From: Zygnema cylindricum
Taxonomy: Eukaryota; Streptophyta; Zygnematophyceae; Zygnematales; Zygnemataceae
Assembly: GCA_037447655.1 (NCBI GenBank)
Contig: JBBHKE010001683.1
Span: 155,263 to 219,262, forward strand
Direction: 5' to 3'
Length of the DNA: 64,000 nucleotides
Shown here: one piece after another, positions 1 to 10,001 of the stretch
Numbering within the stretch: position 1 is the stretch's first letter
Layout of the letters: every line of letters begins with the position of its first letter
Translations under genes and position numbers: made by a program
The notes under the pieces: model-generated
Seen by the model: the letters and a program-made list of their open reading frames with translations, nothing else
What the model was told of the DNA's origin: nothing
Database searches by the model: none

Positions 1-327
1 ATTTTTGAGATTTGGTAGTCAGCTTACGTGGAACCACTCATATCAGAACACGTATGTAAAACTTTTTGACAAAAGATACGCGATGTACCCGAGGCCTCTG
101 TAATACATAAATTTTGCTGTCCGTACTATTACAGAGACCTCCTCGTGTAACCATACCCCAAATAATTAATTATTAGAATTTCAGAATTAGTACTTTTTTG
201 TCGGTTACATTTTGCGGCGTCTACCTTTAAGTCACGGAACGAAAATCACGGCGTACGTGGCGTATTAGACAATTTGACTTTTCCGCTAAAAGAACATATT
301 ATATAAAAAAATAAATTTAAAAAATAC
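1..327. other. unclassified AT-rich flank
   Basis: I see no coding frame with recognisable motifs and no clear LTR end. The stretch is AT-rich with a few CG-containing words that resemble mid-LTR sequence elsewhere in the window, so it may be an old LTR remnant. It lies outside the oldest element I can delimit. Confidence 0.3.
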
Positions 328-328
328 T

Positions 329-434
329 ATATATCGCGATATATATCGCGATGATTTATGTTGGTCTCGGTACGATATATCGAGGATCCAGCTCGATCGA
401 TATTCAATATATCGAATATCGAGATTATCGCGAG
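329..434. repeat. dense cluster of ATCGCGAT/ATCGAT palindromes
   Basis: Two copies of ATCGCGAT (one extended to ATATCGCGATAT at 331-342, the other at 345-352) are followed by GATATATCGA, GGATCC, CGATCGAT and ATATCGAATATCGA within about 65 bp. The block ends where LTR-like sequence of RE1 begins. It replaces the first ~200 bp of that LTR. No function is assigned. Confidence 0.6.
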
Positions 435-440
435 ATGAAT

Positions 441-1303
441 TTACCCGATACCCAACACTACCTGATGGACCTAAGATTTGATCTTGGTACCTACCATCTC
501 TCAAAGTCAACAGTAGTCGTTATCTTTGTCGTATAGTCTAAGACCATTGTTGAGGTATATAGGGTTTGATTAACATTTAAAGATGTACACGTAGATAAAT
601 TCATTTAACGGCGCGAATGGACTTTTTGGCACATAGACAAAGTTAGAGTATAGTACGATTTACGGTCCTTAGCAAAACAAATACTGCACATTTATTGCGA
701 CGGCGAAACAAATACCGCGCATTTATTTTTGACGGCAAAAGATGAATGCCGGTTTTGATCTAACGACCACGATAGGTGCCGAGATCGCGGAATAGGCGTT
801 TTGGCGGTTTTCGGTCACCGCCACGGCAAGTGACACGTGGCACAACCTCATTGGCTTGCAGTATCTCCGGAGAATATGGGAGCGAATCCGGATATGACAA
901 GCGCCGACATTTTGGCCATGCCGTACGATGGCCGTACAAAAAGTAGTCCAGCACCAATACCTTTCTGTACGACACAGTATTGTGATTGGTGTCATACTCT
1001 TGTAGTAGAGGGTTTACAAAGGGATTAAGGACTTAGAAAATTTGGTAGGTAGCCGCCCCTCACCCAGAGTGCTTCTGTACGAAAGGTAAAATTTGACCCT
1101 TCATAACTTACTGCTCATGGGAGCAAATTCATAGATTCTTTTTGCTATCGACTGAGTCTTGTCTTCACAAGGGTGAAGGTGGTCACAATTTTTGTCTGCC
1201 AAAGTGGCAGTTATTCTTGTTGAAGCACAAAGGGTCAGGGTTATCGTAGGGGCTTCGTGTGAGCTGCCCATTTTGAGGACTCATGGAGGTCTAAGAAGTG
1301 TAG
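441..1303 (+). repeat. RE1 5' LTR, 5'-truncated
   Basis: This aligns with 36,140-36,993 (RE1 3' LTR), including the stretch with TATAGGGTTTGATTAA, the GTAC-rich block, a CACGTG G-box at 834-839 and the end ATGGAGGTCT. The first ~200 bp present in the 3' LTR are missing and replaced by a palindromic AT-rich block. The antisense tRNA-like module at the start is damaged. The LTR ends at 1,303 directly before the primer site. Confidence 0.8.
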
Positions 1304-1318
1304 GTTATGGGCCCACCC
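1304..1318 (+). other. RE1 primer binding site (half-tRNA iMet type)
   Basis: GGTTATGGGCCCACC follows the LTR without a gap. It is the reverse complement of the anticodon stem-loop of plant initiator tRNA-Met (GGUGGGCCCAUAACC, recalled), over all 15 bases. The usual copia-type site TGGTATCAGAGC, complementary to the tRNA 3' end, is absent. Priming by a 5' half of tRNA-iMet is established for Drosophila copia and Volvox Osser. Confidence 0.75.
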
Positions 1319-1674
1319 TCTAGGGTGCCCATCTTTAATGGAAATGGCTTCATATACTGGTAGAGTATAATGACAAGAGCTCTATTAGAGAAAAGGTTTT
1401 GTGGAAATAGTGAGTGGACGGGTGAGGCGTCCATCCGGTCTAGGCATCCCTCCAGGATTTGGAGGAAGCATATTCACCAGAGATGCAGATCCTTCTCCAA
1501 CGGAAGAGATAAAAGAAGGTGAGGTGGTGGACAAAAGAAAGGAGAAGGAGACGACCACACCAAAAACAACCGGTTCAACATTCATGTCACCTATTCGAGG
1601 AATTAGGAGAATGATATTGATACCTGGGACTATAAAAATATGGCGGTAAAGCTTTTCATCCAGCCCCATCTTAC
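1304..1674 (+). pseudogene. gag: RE1 gag, N-terminal part
   Basis: The frame opens with the primer-site codons (V-M-G-P-P) and continues S-R-V-P-I-F-N-G-N, the conserved Gag start of this group, then the ALLEKRF segment matching the Gag of RE6. Frameshifts and a TAG after IYW break it. It stops at H-L-T (1,674), where the inversion begins; the next residues (E/Q-G-L-P-S-P-H-L-Q) are on the opposite strand from 3,588 downward. Gag would form the particle shell in the cytoplasm. This is a dead remnant. Confidence 0.7.
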
Positions 1675-1706
1675 TTCCTACCTTCCCCTTCCTAAGCAAC
1701 GGCTAC

Positions 1707-2886
1707 TGTTGATATTTGTGTATTTTCTAGGTCTGTGAATAGGATAGAAAAAGGCAGAGGCAGTTTGCCTCTAACTCCCCTCTCCAAGCCCCCACACTTG
1801 TTGTAGTCACTAAAGGCTGGATAGGGAGCTAGAGCCATGGCTGCCTAAGCTCTCTAGAGAAGACATGGGGTAAATTAGGTAGACTTAACAAAAGTTAGTT
1901 GACGGACCCAGGAATTGATCTTAGTCCCTGCCGTCCGTAAATTTTAACTAGCCATTAGCTCTAGCCGTTAAGTCTAGGACACATGTTACGATATATAGGG
2001 TTTGATAAATATATAAATCGTTACATGTAGATTTATTCGTTTAACAGCGAATAGATACTTAGCCCATAGATACAATTTGTTTTAGTACAAAGTACGGTAT
2101 TGGGATAGAAGGGATATAGCGCATTTGTTTCGATAGCGAAACAAATACCGCGCGTCGAATTTCAGCGGCTAGGATTATAGCCGGTTTTGATCGGACGGCC
2201 GCGATAGGCGCCGCGATCACAGAAAAGGCATTTTTGGCATTTTACGGTCTTTCCCACGTCAGATGACACGTAGCGTGATAACATTGGATTACGGGAATTC
2301 CAGAGATTACAGGAACTAATCCTGATTTGACACGTGTCGACTTTTAGGCCGTGTTGTACAATGGTCGTACATAAAGTACACCGGCATCTGTACTTTTCTG
2401 TACGACACATTAATTTGATTGGTGTCGTACTTCAGTAGATAGAGTTTTAGAGGGGGAATAAGACTTCGAAAATTTTGGGTAGGTAGCTGCCTCTCCCAAA
2501 GAGCACTCTGTATAAATGGCAAACTTTGGCCAGCCATAACTATCAATTTACTTGACCATTTTCAGTGATTCTTTTTGCTGTGGACTTAGGGGAGTCCACG
2601 CTACACAGGGGTGTAGTCGGTCAGAGTTTTTGTCTGCCAGGGTGGCTGCATTTTGAAGGGAAAGTCAAAGTGGGTGAATGTGTCAAAATCTCATATTCAA
2701 ACTTTGCATTCTGTGGTGGAACTGAGCACACATAAAGTGTTATTTCACAGGGGCGAATATAAATTGGGGTTCTGACTGTCAAGGGGTCAGTCATTTGGGT
2801 TTATATCAACTTGGAGTCGGCACAATCTAGATTAGCTTCTTTTGGATCTGCATACTCTGAGGGCCAATGGAGGTCTCAGAGTTTCA
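1707..2886 (+). repeat. solo LTR S1 inside the RE2 LTR
   Basis: It starts TGTTGATATT and ends AGAGTTTCA. The flanks GCTAC (1,702-1,706) and TCTAC (2,887-2,891) form a near-perfect 5 bp target duplication. The sequence on both sides is minus-strand RE2 LTR, continuous with the intact version at 23,060-23,100 once S1 is removed. S1 contains the conserved hairpin (about 1,753-1,845), a weak antisense tRNA-like module near 1,890-1,960 with a T4 run, and a GTAC-rich block. The last 20 bases contain an ATG that would encode M-E-V-S-E-F, as expected for the LTR-encoded Gag start. Confidence 0.75.
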
Positions 2887-3045
2887 TCTACCTCTCTCTC
2901 TCTCCTGAGTCTTTTGTGACTACGACAAGTATGGGGACTTGAGAGAGAGAGAGAGAGAGAATAAGTGAAGCTACGTGATTTATTTAACTCTTTTCTTTTC
3001 TAATGCAAGACCTAAAAAATACCTAAGAAATCACTAATTTCTAGA
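2887..3045 (-). repeat. RE2 5' LTR, head segment (inverted)
   Basis: Read on the minus strand from 3,045 this is TCTAGAAATTAGTGATTTC and then sequence matching the RE2 3' LTR start at 22,942-23,080, including the CT-rich arm and the conserved PyACTTGT loop. After S1 it continues at 1,706-1,675. Its orientation is opposite to the rest of RE2 because of the 1,675-3,588 inversion. The LTR start directly abuts RE1 gag, marking the RE2 insertion point. Confidence 0.75.
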
Positions 3046-3588
3046 ACTCCGCCATTTAGTTCCCTGGTTTCTTACAAAAATGACACAAACCATTGGGAGC
3101 CCCTTGTCCAAACACATTAGTTTGATTTTTCTGCCCCCCCTCCATAATTTCTGACTGGTTTTGTGGAATCCTTGTTCCTCCAATCGGTCCCGGCTGCCAA
3201 GGCTTACCCACAATTTCCTCCGTTTTGGATCTCTATTATATTCTCACAAACGAGAATCATCGCCACCACTGAATTCCATATCTACCTTGAGTCCGGCAAG
3301 TCCTGCACACGGTTGACTATATTCTCGACCTCATCTGGTTACTCCATGAGCAAGGAGTTAACCTTTTCATTTTCAGTTTCTACTTTTCTAGCACTATCTA
3401 GCTCCATGAAAAGTGTTGTGAGCTCATTACAAAAATCGAACATCTTCCCCCCTTTGTATACATATGCATATATTTTCTGATCAACCAACTACTGTTGCTG
3501 AATCGTTCCACTTTGGTATATCTATATGAGAGCCACCCATACATCGGATGCCCTATCTACTTGCAAATGAGGAGATGGAAGTCCTTCA
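3046..3588 (-). pseudogene. gag: RE1 gag, middle part with zinc knuckle (inverted)
   Basis: The minus-strand translation gives G-L-P-S-P-H-L-Q-V-D-R-A-S-D and ends with C-H-F-C-K-K-P-G-N, a CCHC knuckle whose His is Asn. It corresponds to the Gag of RE6 from the HLQVEKASD segment to the knuckle. Stops occur (for example after WVALI). It ends at M-A-E where the RE2 LTR begins; the following residues C-T-K-L-T-E-L resume on the + strand at 32,477. Flank GGAGT (minus strand, 3,050-3,046) and AAAGT at 32,472-32,476 may be the decayed target duplication of RE2. Confidence 0.7.
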
Positions 3589-3628
3589 GTGACAAAGTCA
3601 CTTTTACACAAAAAGATGAGTCCAGTAG

Positions 3629-4814
3629 TGAAACTCGGAGACCTCCATTGGCCCTCAGAGTAGGCAGATCCAAAAGAAGCTTATCTAGATAGTGCCGACT
3701 CCAAGTTGATATAAACCCAAATGACTGACCCCTTGACAATCACAAACCCATTTTAGCTTCACCCCTGTGAAATAAGACTTTCTGTGTGCTCAGTTCCACC
3801 ACAGAATGCAAAGTTAGAATATGGGTATTGGACACATTCACCCTCTTTGACTTTCCCTTAGAAATGCAGCCACCCTGGCAGGCAAAAAGTCTGACCGACT
3901 ACACCCTTGTGTAGCGTGGACTCCTCAGAGTCTGGAGCAAAAAGAATCAGTGAAAATGGTTAAGTAAATTGATTGTTATGAATGGTCAAAGATGACCTTT
4001 TGTACAGAAGCTCACTCAGAGAGAGGGTCCTATCTACCAAATTTTTCTAAGTCCTATCTCCCTCTAAAACTCTATCTACTGAAGTACGGCAAATTAAAAT
4101 ACTATGTCGTACATAAAAGTACAGGTGCTGGTGTACTTTTTGTACGGCCATCGTACGACATGGCCAAAATGTCGACACATGTCATATCCGGATTCGTTTC
4201 CGTAATCCCCGGAGTTGCCGCAATCCAATGTGGTTTTGCCACGTGTCATTCGATGTGGCGGTGATCGCAAACCGCCAAAATCCTATTCCGCAATCTTAGC
4301 ATCCTTCGCGACTGTCCGATGAAATCCGAATTTCAATCGTAGCCGTCATAAATACTTGCGCGGTATTCTTTCCGATGTCAAACAAAATGCGCGGTATTTT
4401 TTTCGTAACCGTTCCGTACTTCGTACTTTACACAACTGTTTCTATGCATTATGTATATAGTTCTCGTTAAATGAATTAGTCTAAATGTAACTATTTACAT
4501 AACTATCATACCCCATATACTCTATCGTATGACCTAGACTATTAGGATAAGGTAATCGCTACTGCTAAATTGACATACGGTAGGTACCAGGACCAATTCT
4601 TGGCTGCATCAATCTCCCTTTTAGAAAACCCAATGAAACTACTGCCTGTCTCTCTCTGGACAGCACAGGCAGCCATGGCTAACTCCTCCTCCAGTCTTCA
4701 GTGACTGCGACAAGTGTGGGGACTTGAGTGAGGAGTTAGAGGCAGGCTGTCAATATCTTCTATTTGCTTTATAATTTGCAATCTCTAGACCTAGAAAATA
4801 CTTCAATTCCAACA
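3629..4814 (-). repeat. solo LTR S2, minus orientation, inside the RE2 LTR
   Basis: On the + strand it begins TGAAACTCGGAGACC and ends AATTCCAACA; in the sense direction it starts TGTTGGAATTG. Both flanks are RE2 LTR: 3,589-3,628 aligns with 23,139-23,177 and 4,815 onward aligns from 23,177. It carries the hairpin (about 4,665-4,745, stem CTAACTCCTC/GAGGAGTTAG), a tRNA-like module (4,540-4,615) and a CACGTG at 4,240-4,245. It is similar to S1 but diverged at the LTR start. A clean target duplication is not visible (AGTAG left, GGACT right). Confidence 0.7.
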
Positions 4815-4895
4815 GGACTCTAACCTTTGCCCGGCAGAGCCAGACGTAGCCGTCCGCTCTAACTTGTAAGTCACAGAAGATCGTTGAAGGTTATA
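4815..4895 (-). ncRNA. antisense tRNA-like module in the RE2 5' LTR
   Basis: On the minus strand there is a D-arm-like GTTAGAGC, an anticodon-stem-like ACGGCTACGTCTGGC, and a B-box-like GGTTAGAGTCC next to the S2 insertion. Spacing is that of a tRNA (about 40 bases between the two). The B box has one change from GGTTCGANTCC. S2 separates it from its T-run. Whether it is transcribed is unknown. Confidence 0.5.
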
Positions 4896-5460
4896 TGGTT
4901 TGATAATTATTAAAAGGGTAACAGTGTACCATAAATCATTTAACTTGTTAAAGGAAGGTAGTGTAACATAGAACCAGTTCTACGGTATCCAACACGAAAG
5001 AAATGTACCCGACATATGTTTTAAAGGAAGACTTAAAAAGCTGGTCTACATTTGACGGTCGGCATGTAAGCTAACATCACGGAATGGTCATTTTAGTGGT
5101 TTGCGGACATAACGTCACCGGATGACACGTGGTGAACTCTCGTTGCTTTGCGGAATTCACGGAGCACACTAGAACGAGTAAATGAGTGACAAACGTCCCT
5201 TGTTCAGCCACGAAGTACACCTACCATACATAAAGTACCACGGCTTGTGTATCTTTCCGTACTATACGGTCTTCTGATTCAATAAGTACTTCACTAGTAG
5301 GAGGTTTAGAGAGGGGTGTTAGGACTTAGAAATACATGAGGCGGCTGCCTCTCTTCACCAACCTAAAAAAAGGCTAATTTTGGCCTCATCTAATTAGCTG
5401 CTTACTTGAGCAAATTTGGAGATTTTTTTTACGTCTCACTTAGAGGAGTTGGGTCCTCAT
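4815..5460 (+). repeat. RE2 5' LTR, body segment
   Basis: Together with 3,589-3,628 this is collinear with the RE2 3' LTR 23,139-23,654 plus 26,584-26,730. It holds the antisense tRNA-like module (4,815-4,895 on the minus strand) and GACACGTGG near 5,134. It ends at the RE3 insertion point with CTCAT (5,456-5,460) and resumes after the second CTCAT at 11,863. The uninterrupted equivalent is near 26,740-26,765. Confidence 0.85.
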
Positions 5461-6490
5461 TGTTAAAATTAATAGATTTCTAGAATATTTTCTAGGTATA
5501 AATAGTATAAAAGGAAAAGAATAGGACGGACAACATGCCTCCACCTCTTCTCTCTAGCCCACATACTTGTTGTAGTCAATGAAAGATAGAGAGGGTGGTT
5601 GAAACATGGCTGCCTTAGTTCAAAGGCAGTTTTTCTTAGTAGGTTACTAAAAAGAATCCTGACGGACCCAGGACTTGATTCCGGTACCTGCCGTCTCTCA
5701 AGTTGGCCGGTAGTGGTAAACTTTATCCTATTAGACTAGGACCAATGCTAAATGCTAAAGGGTATGATAGATATATATTTATTTGAGAGTGAACGAGTTC
5801 ATTTAACTGAAACTGTATACAGCATCATAGATACAATTTTATAAAGTACGAAGTACAATACTATTTCGAAACGGATACCACGCATTTTGTTTCGAAAGCG
5901 AAACGAATATTACACAAGTATTTATGACGGTTGAGATTGCATTTTGGTTCATATCCAACGGCGCACATCATCCTCGGGGTCTCGGAATGGTCACTTTGGC
6001 ATTTAGTGACGGGGCATGACCTGGCGCCAGGTGGAGAGATAACATTCGGTCGCGGGAATTTCGAGGAACGTACGAACGAGTGAAAAGTGGACACGCGTCC
6101 GCTTAATAACCTTGTCGTACATAGGCCGTACAAAAGGTACACCGGCATTAGTACATTTTGGTAAGGTACAGTATTCTGATTGGTCCGTACTTCAGTAGAT
6201 AGGAGTTATTAGAGGGAATCAGGACTAAGTAAATTTTGGTAGGCAATCACCTCTCTCTTTGAGAGTTTGTACAAATTGGCATTTTTACTGCCTCATAACT
6301 TATCGCCTGGTTGGGCGTTTTCAGAGATTCTTTTTCCTACGGACTCAAGGGAGTCTAGGCTGCACAAGGGTGTTGTCAGATTGTCTGCTTGGCTGCTTGG
6401 GTAGCAGTGGTTTCCATTGAAAGTGGGTTAGTTAATAACTATCTAGAGGCTTCCTAAATTTTGTAGTCCAATGGAGGACACATAATTGCA
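5461..6490 (+). repeat. RE3 5' LTR
   Basis: TGTTAAAATTAATAG to CATAATTGCA, 1,030 bp. A TATAAAAGG word lies about 50 bp from the start, followed by the hairpin (5,523-5,610; stem CCACC/GGTGG) and the antisense tRNA-like module (5,649-5,735). A GTAC-rich block lies at 6,115-6,205. The G-box of the 3' copy reads CCAGGTGG here, a point change. The last 22 bases contain the Gag ATG (6,472), but a TAA follows four codons later in this copy. Confidence 0.92.
5649..5735 (-). ncRNA. antisense tRNA-like module in RE3 5' LTR
   Basis: On the minus strand a T-arm/B-box-like GGAATCAAGTCC (5,682-5,671) is followed by CTGGGTCCGTCAGGATTC and then TTTTT (5,653-5,649), a potential Pol III terminator. The upstream half is less tRNA-like than in RE2. 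The same arrangement is in the RE3 3' LTR, at 11,057-11,046 and 11,028-11,024. Confidence 0.4.
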
Positions 6491-7610
6491 GGTTATGGGC
6501 TCACCCTCTAGGGTGCCCATCTTCAATGGATCAAGGTTTATCTATTGAGAAGCCATGATGACATGGGCTTTGTGTGAAAAACGATACTGGGGTATTGTTA
6601 GTGGACAAGTGAAACGTCCACCTCAAGGAACACCACCGAGATTTGGTGGAATAAGGTTTTTTGTAGCAACATCTGCTGCAGCAGAGGAGGCAGATGATGG
6701 GGACACAAGTGTGTCCAAAAAGGGGAAAGAAAAGGAGACACCTCTTACTCCTATTTTTCCTATTTCCACGACACCCGGAGCGGCGATCGCGAAGACTGTG
6801 GAGACCGATAGTCAAATATGGAAAGACACCAACATGGCTGCTAAGAACTTCATTCGGAGACACCTCACACAAGCTTTGGCAACTCCTCACATTCACGTTT
6901 ACAAGGCCGAGGAGTGGTGGGTGAGTTTGATAGAGATCTATAAAGCTGGTACAATTGAGGAGCTCTAGTTGGCAGAGCAAAAGTTGGGAAATTATACTTA
7001 GAAAGGGGGAAAGATGTTAGACTACTGTAATGATCTTTCTTGTTTGTATATGGAGATGGAGAGTGCCCGATGGATAGGTACAATGAAAATGAAGGTTAAC
7101 ACTCTCATCATGATGTTACCTGACGAGTATGAGAATATAGTGTACAAAGTACAGGAAATGACTGATAGTTCATGGAAGTGAAATACAGTGGTCCGCATGA
7201 TAGTTGTGCAAGAGAACGCGATTGAAACCAGGAGAGGTGGAAAGAGCGTTCAAGGTCTAGCCGCCGGAGGGGATAGGCGGAAACCGGACCCGAAAATACC
7301 ATACAAAGGAGAAACAGTTCAGTTTGGAGGACCGAGGCCCCCAAAGGGCCTATGTCATTTTTGCAAAAGGCCGGGACACTTTATCGCGAATTGTGTCAAG
7401 CTATCGCAGCTAAGGCTCCAAGAGAACCATGGAGGGGGTTCTTTCGGAGGGAAGAAAAAGGCACTTTTGGTTACAAAGGTAACAAGAGAGACCGAGGACG
7501 AGTCCTGTGAAGAGGACGGGGAGCTTCTTCTTGACGAGAGTCTGGAGGAGAAGGAGATCCCTTGGAGACAAAAGTGTGCCCTTGAAGCAATTCGGGAAGC
7601 TCAACAGGAA
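6472..7610 (+). pseudogene. gag: RE3 gag with intact CCHC knuckle
   Basis: Gag, the retrotransposon shell protein. The start lies in the LTR; the conserved core (ALCEKRYWGIVSGQVKRPP) begins at 6,555. Stops are at the LTR-encoded part (TAA), IYW to TGA near 6,543, EL-TAG near 6,967, TAC/T to TAG near 7,000 and W to TGA near 7,180. The zinc knuckle C-H-F-C-K-R-P-G-H-F-I-A-N-C starts at 7,353 and keeps all four ligands. An acidic stretch (EDESCEEDGELLLDE) precedes the protease. The 7,188-7,703 frame is open through the knuckle and protease site. Confidence 0.85.
6491..6505 (+). other. RE3 primer binding site
   Basis: GGTTATGGGCTCACC matches the complement of the initiator tRNA-Met anticodon stem-loop at 14 of 15 positions (one C to T). 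It abuts the LTR end and is read in frame as V-M-G-S-P. Confidence 0.75.
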
Positions 7611-7946
7611 GGATGGATCATCGACTCAGGTGCATCCATGCATATGTGTCGTGACAAGGACCTCTTCACTAAGATAAGGAAAATCCCTACTGTAGAAATA
7701 TAGTATCAGGATGGGAGAGTGGTTATTAGAAATCTACTGAGATTAGTAGATTTGAAAGTCTTAGTAGAGGAAAAGACTTGTATACTCATATTCTCTGATG
7801 TACTCTACATTCCTCAGGTGAGTAAAAATCTTGTCACTACGTCTGTGTTAGATGACAAAGAGTTTGATACCTTCACTAAAAAATGAGTCTTCACAGCTAA
7901 GTATGGGGATGAAGTTAACTTCACGACAGATAAGGGTAGCCAAGGA
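7611..7946 (+). pseudogene. pol: RE3 protease
   Basis: The retroviral-type aspartic protease starts with W-I-I-D-S-G-A-S-M-H-M-C at 7,614; the catalytic D-S-G-A is intact. It would cut the Gag-Pol polyprotein. The frame stops at 7,703 (VEI then TAG) and again near 7,885 (AAATGA), so it is not translatable as it stands. The second half (LYIPQVSKNLVTTSVLDDK) is conserved with RE2, RE6 and RE11. Confidence 0.8.
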
Positions 7947-8710
7947 ATGTTTACGTTTAACATGAGTAATGAAAAAAAGAATTCTTACTATGTTGGTGTT
8001 CCTAAGTTGATGATTTGGCATAAACGATTGGGGCATGTGGATTTTGATAGGATGAGGGAAATGAAAAAGCTTTGGGTAGTAAAAGGCATTCAGTTTGGGG
8101 ATAATGAAATGATGAATGATTGTAGTGGCTGTGCTCAAGGTAAGGCTCACACACTTCCCTTTCCCAAAGCCGCCACATATAGAGGTGAGAAAGTACTAGA
8201 TCTAGTCCACACCCGGGGACCAGCAAAAGTGCCTTCGGTTGGAGGAAAGAGGTTTATGTTGACAATAACCGATAACTGGTCTAGATACTCTAGAGTCTTC
8301 TTCCTAAAAACAATTTTTGAAACATCATCTTACTTCAAAGAATATAAAGCTTGGAGTGGGAAGTTGCATGGAACCCCATTAACAGGATAAAGAGTGATAA
8401 TGGGGGGGGAATACACCCTTAACCAGTTTGAGGAATACTTAAGAGATGAGGGAGTTCACCACCAGAAAACCGTACCATATAACCCGGAACAAAATGGGGT
8501 AGCTGAGAGGTTGAACCGAACAGTAGGAGATAGTGCACGTAGTATGTTGGCCGACAAGAAAATACGAAAGAGATTTTGGGTAGAGGCCATGAACTGTGCC
8601 AACTACATTAAGAATAAAGTCCTTACCCTAGCTATAAAAGGAATGACACCTTATGAGAGATGGGTGGGAAGGAAACCAGATATCTCTCACCTTAAAGTTT
8701 TCGGTAGCCA
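7947..8710 (+). pseudogene. pol: RE3 GAG-pre-integrase and integrase
   Basis: The HHCC zinc module is visible (W-H-K-R-L-G-H ... C-S-G-C). The first catalytic Asp is lost: relatives read VHTD-x-WGP but this copy reads VHTRGP after a small deletion near 8,214. The second Asp (K-S-D-N-G-G, 8,390-8,410) lies after a frameshift, and the catalytic Glu is in E-Q-N-G-V-A-E-R-L-N. The C-terminal part continues to FGSQV where TAA interrupts. Integrase would insert the cDNA in the nucleus; this one is inactive by residue loss and frameshift. Confidence 0.85.
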
Positions 8711-10001
8711 AGTTTAAAGTCTTGACAAGGATAAGAAAAACTGGAAACTAGATGCTAAGGGAAAACCTTGATACTTTGTAGGATATGATGAGGATGTCAA
8801 GGGATATAGAGTCTATGACTTAGCAAAGAGAGATATCATTCTGGTCAAACACCTAGTTGTCATGGATGAAGGGATATCATTTGACCCTTTTAAATATACC
8901 AAAAAGACAAGAATCAGGTTTGAGTCTGAAAATGAGGAGGACTCCATCCTTCCCGAAATGGACATGAGTGAAACAGGGATTGCAGATTCAAGGGAGATCG
9001 AAGACACAGGCAATCCACCGGAAACGTCACATATTCTTATGGACATCGAGGAGACTGACGAGGAGGGACCAGAACTAGCTTCCATAGATAGGGGAGCCGA
9101 TGTGACAGTAAGGAGAAATCCAAGACTTCCCTCCATCCCAACTTCAGAGTTTGAGGGGGGGAGAAAGAGCAACAAAAGGATCCAGGAAAAACATGCGGCT
9201 CACAAGGTAACTAAGCTATCTCACCCATATGAGCCTCAGTCATACTCAGAGGCAGTAAACAGTCTGGAGAATGATAGATGGATTAGAGCCATAAATGATG
9301 AGATGGCCTATAATATGGAAATAAATACTTGGGAACTAGCGGACTGTTATCCTTACAGAAAACTAATTGGCTGTAAATGGGTGTTTAAACTAAAACTGAA
9401 CCCAAATAATACTATTGAGAGATATAAAGCTCGTTTAGTAGCAAAGGGATTCACCCAAAAAGAGGGGATTGACTATGAGGAGATGTTTGCTCCAGTTGTT
9501 TGGTTCCCATCAGTAAGAATTCTCCTCAGTCTAGCAACTACGGAAGACATGGAAATTCATCAGATGGATATTAAGAACGCATTTCTCAATGGTGAATTAG
9601 AGGAAGAAATCTTCATGCGGCAACTAGAGGGATTCGTGGAGAATGGGGAAGAGAGCAAATTTTGTTGGATCATAAAGTCCTTGTATGGACTTAAGCAGGC
9701 TCCCCGACACTGGAATAACAAACTAGATGAGTTTCTCACTGGTGTGGGATATATCCGGATCAGCTATGACCATTTTATCTATATGTTTGAAGATAAGAAT
9801 GGTGTCATTTTTATTGCAATTTATGTGGATGATCTGCTTGTGTTGAGTAAATCTTTGGAAAAGATTAATACGCTAAAGAAAGATCTTAGAAGCAAATTTG
9901 ATATGAAGGATTTAGGTGAGGCAAGATATATTATGGGGATCCAAATGGAGAGAGATAGATATAAAAATATTATCACTTACCCAGAAAGAAACAATAGGTA
10001 A
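8711..10001 (+). pseudogene. pol: RE3 integrase tail, linker and reverse transcriptase
   Basis: A 379-codon open stretch (8,862-10,001) holds an acidic linker (ESENEEDSILPEMD), R-N-P-R-L-P-S-I, then RT motifs: [41 protein letters not shown] and the catalytic I-Y-V-D-D-L-L (about 9,820). All key RT residues including YVDD are kept. A frameshift at about 9,990 separates it from RNase H. Two stops precede 8,862 (QV-TAA, KP-TGA). Confidence 0.9.

Larger units (their letters stand above)
1675..3588. other. inverted segment of 1.9 kb
   Basis: Left junction: RE1 gag (+) stops after CATCTTAC at 1,674 and minus-strand RE2 LTR begins. Right junction: minus-strand RE1 gag begins at 3,588 and plus-strand RE2 LTR resumes at 3,589. 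Turning the segment round joins HLT to EGLPSPHLQ in frame and joins the RE2 LTR head (ending GGTAGGAA) to its body (GTGACAAAG), with about 17 bp missing compared with the RE2 3' LTR at 23,123-23,139. A single inversion explains both junctions. Confidence 0.75.

Noticed and set aside
2530-3990. Palindromic DNA transposon suggested by the inverted repeats 2,530-2,886 and 3,629-3,990
   Set aside because: The repeats are the ends of two solo LTRs (S1, S2) placed in opposite orientation by the inversion; no transposase or terminal structure of a DNA element is present.
7848-8226. Minus-strand open frames over RE3 integrase
   Set aside because: Shadow frames of conserved plus-strand pol; the same shadows appear over RE11 (60,834-61,218) only because the plus strand is conserved.
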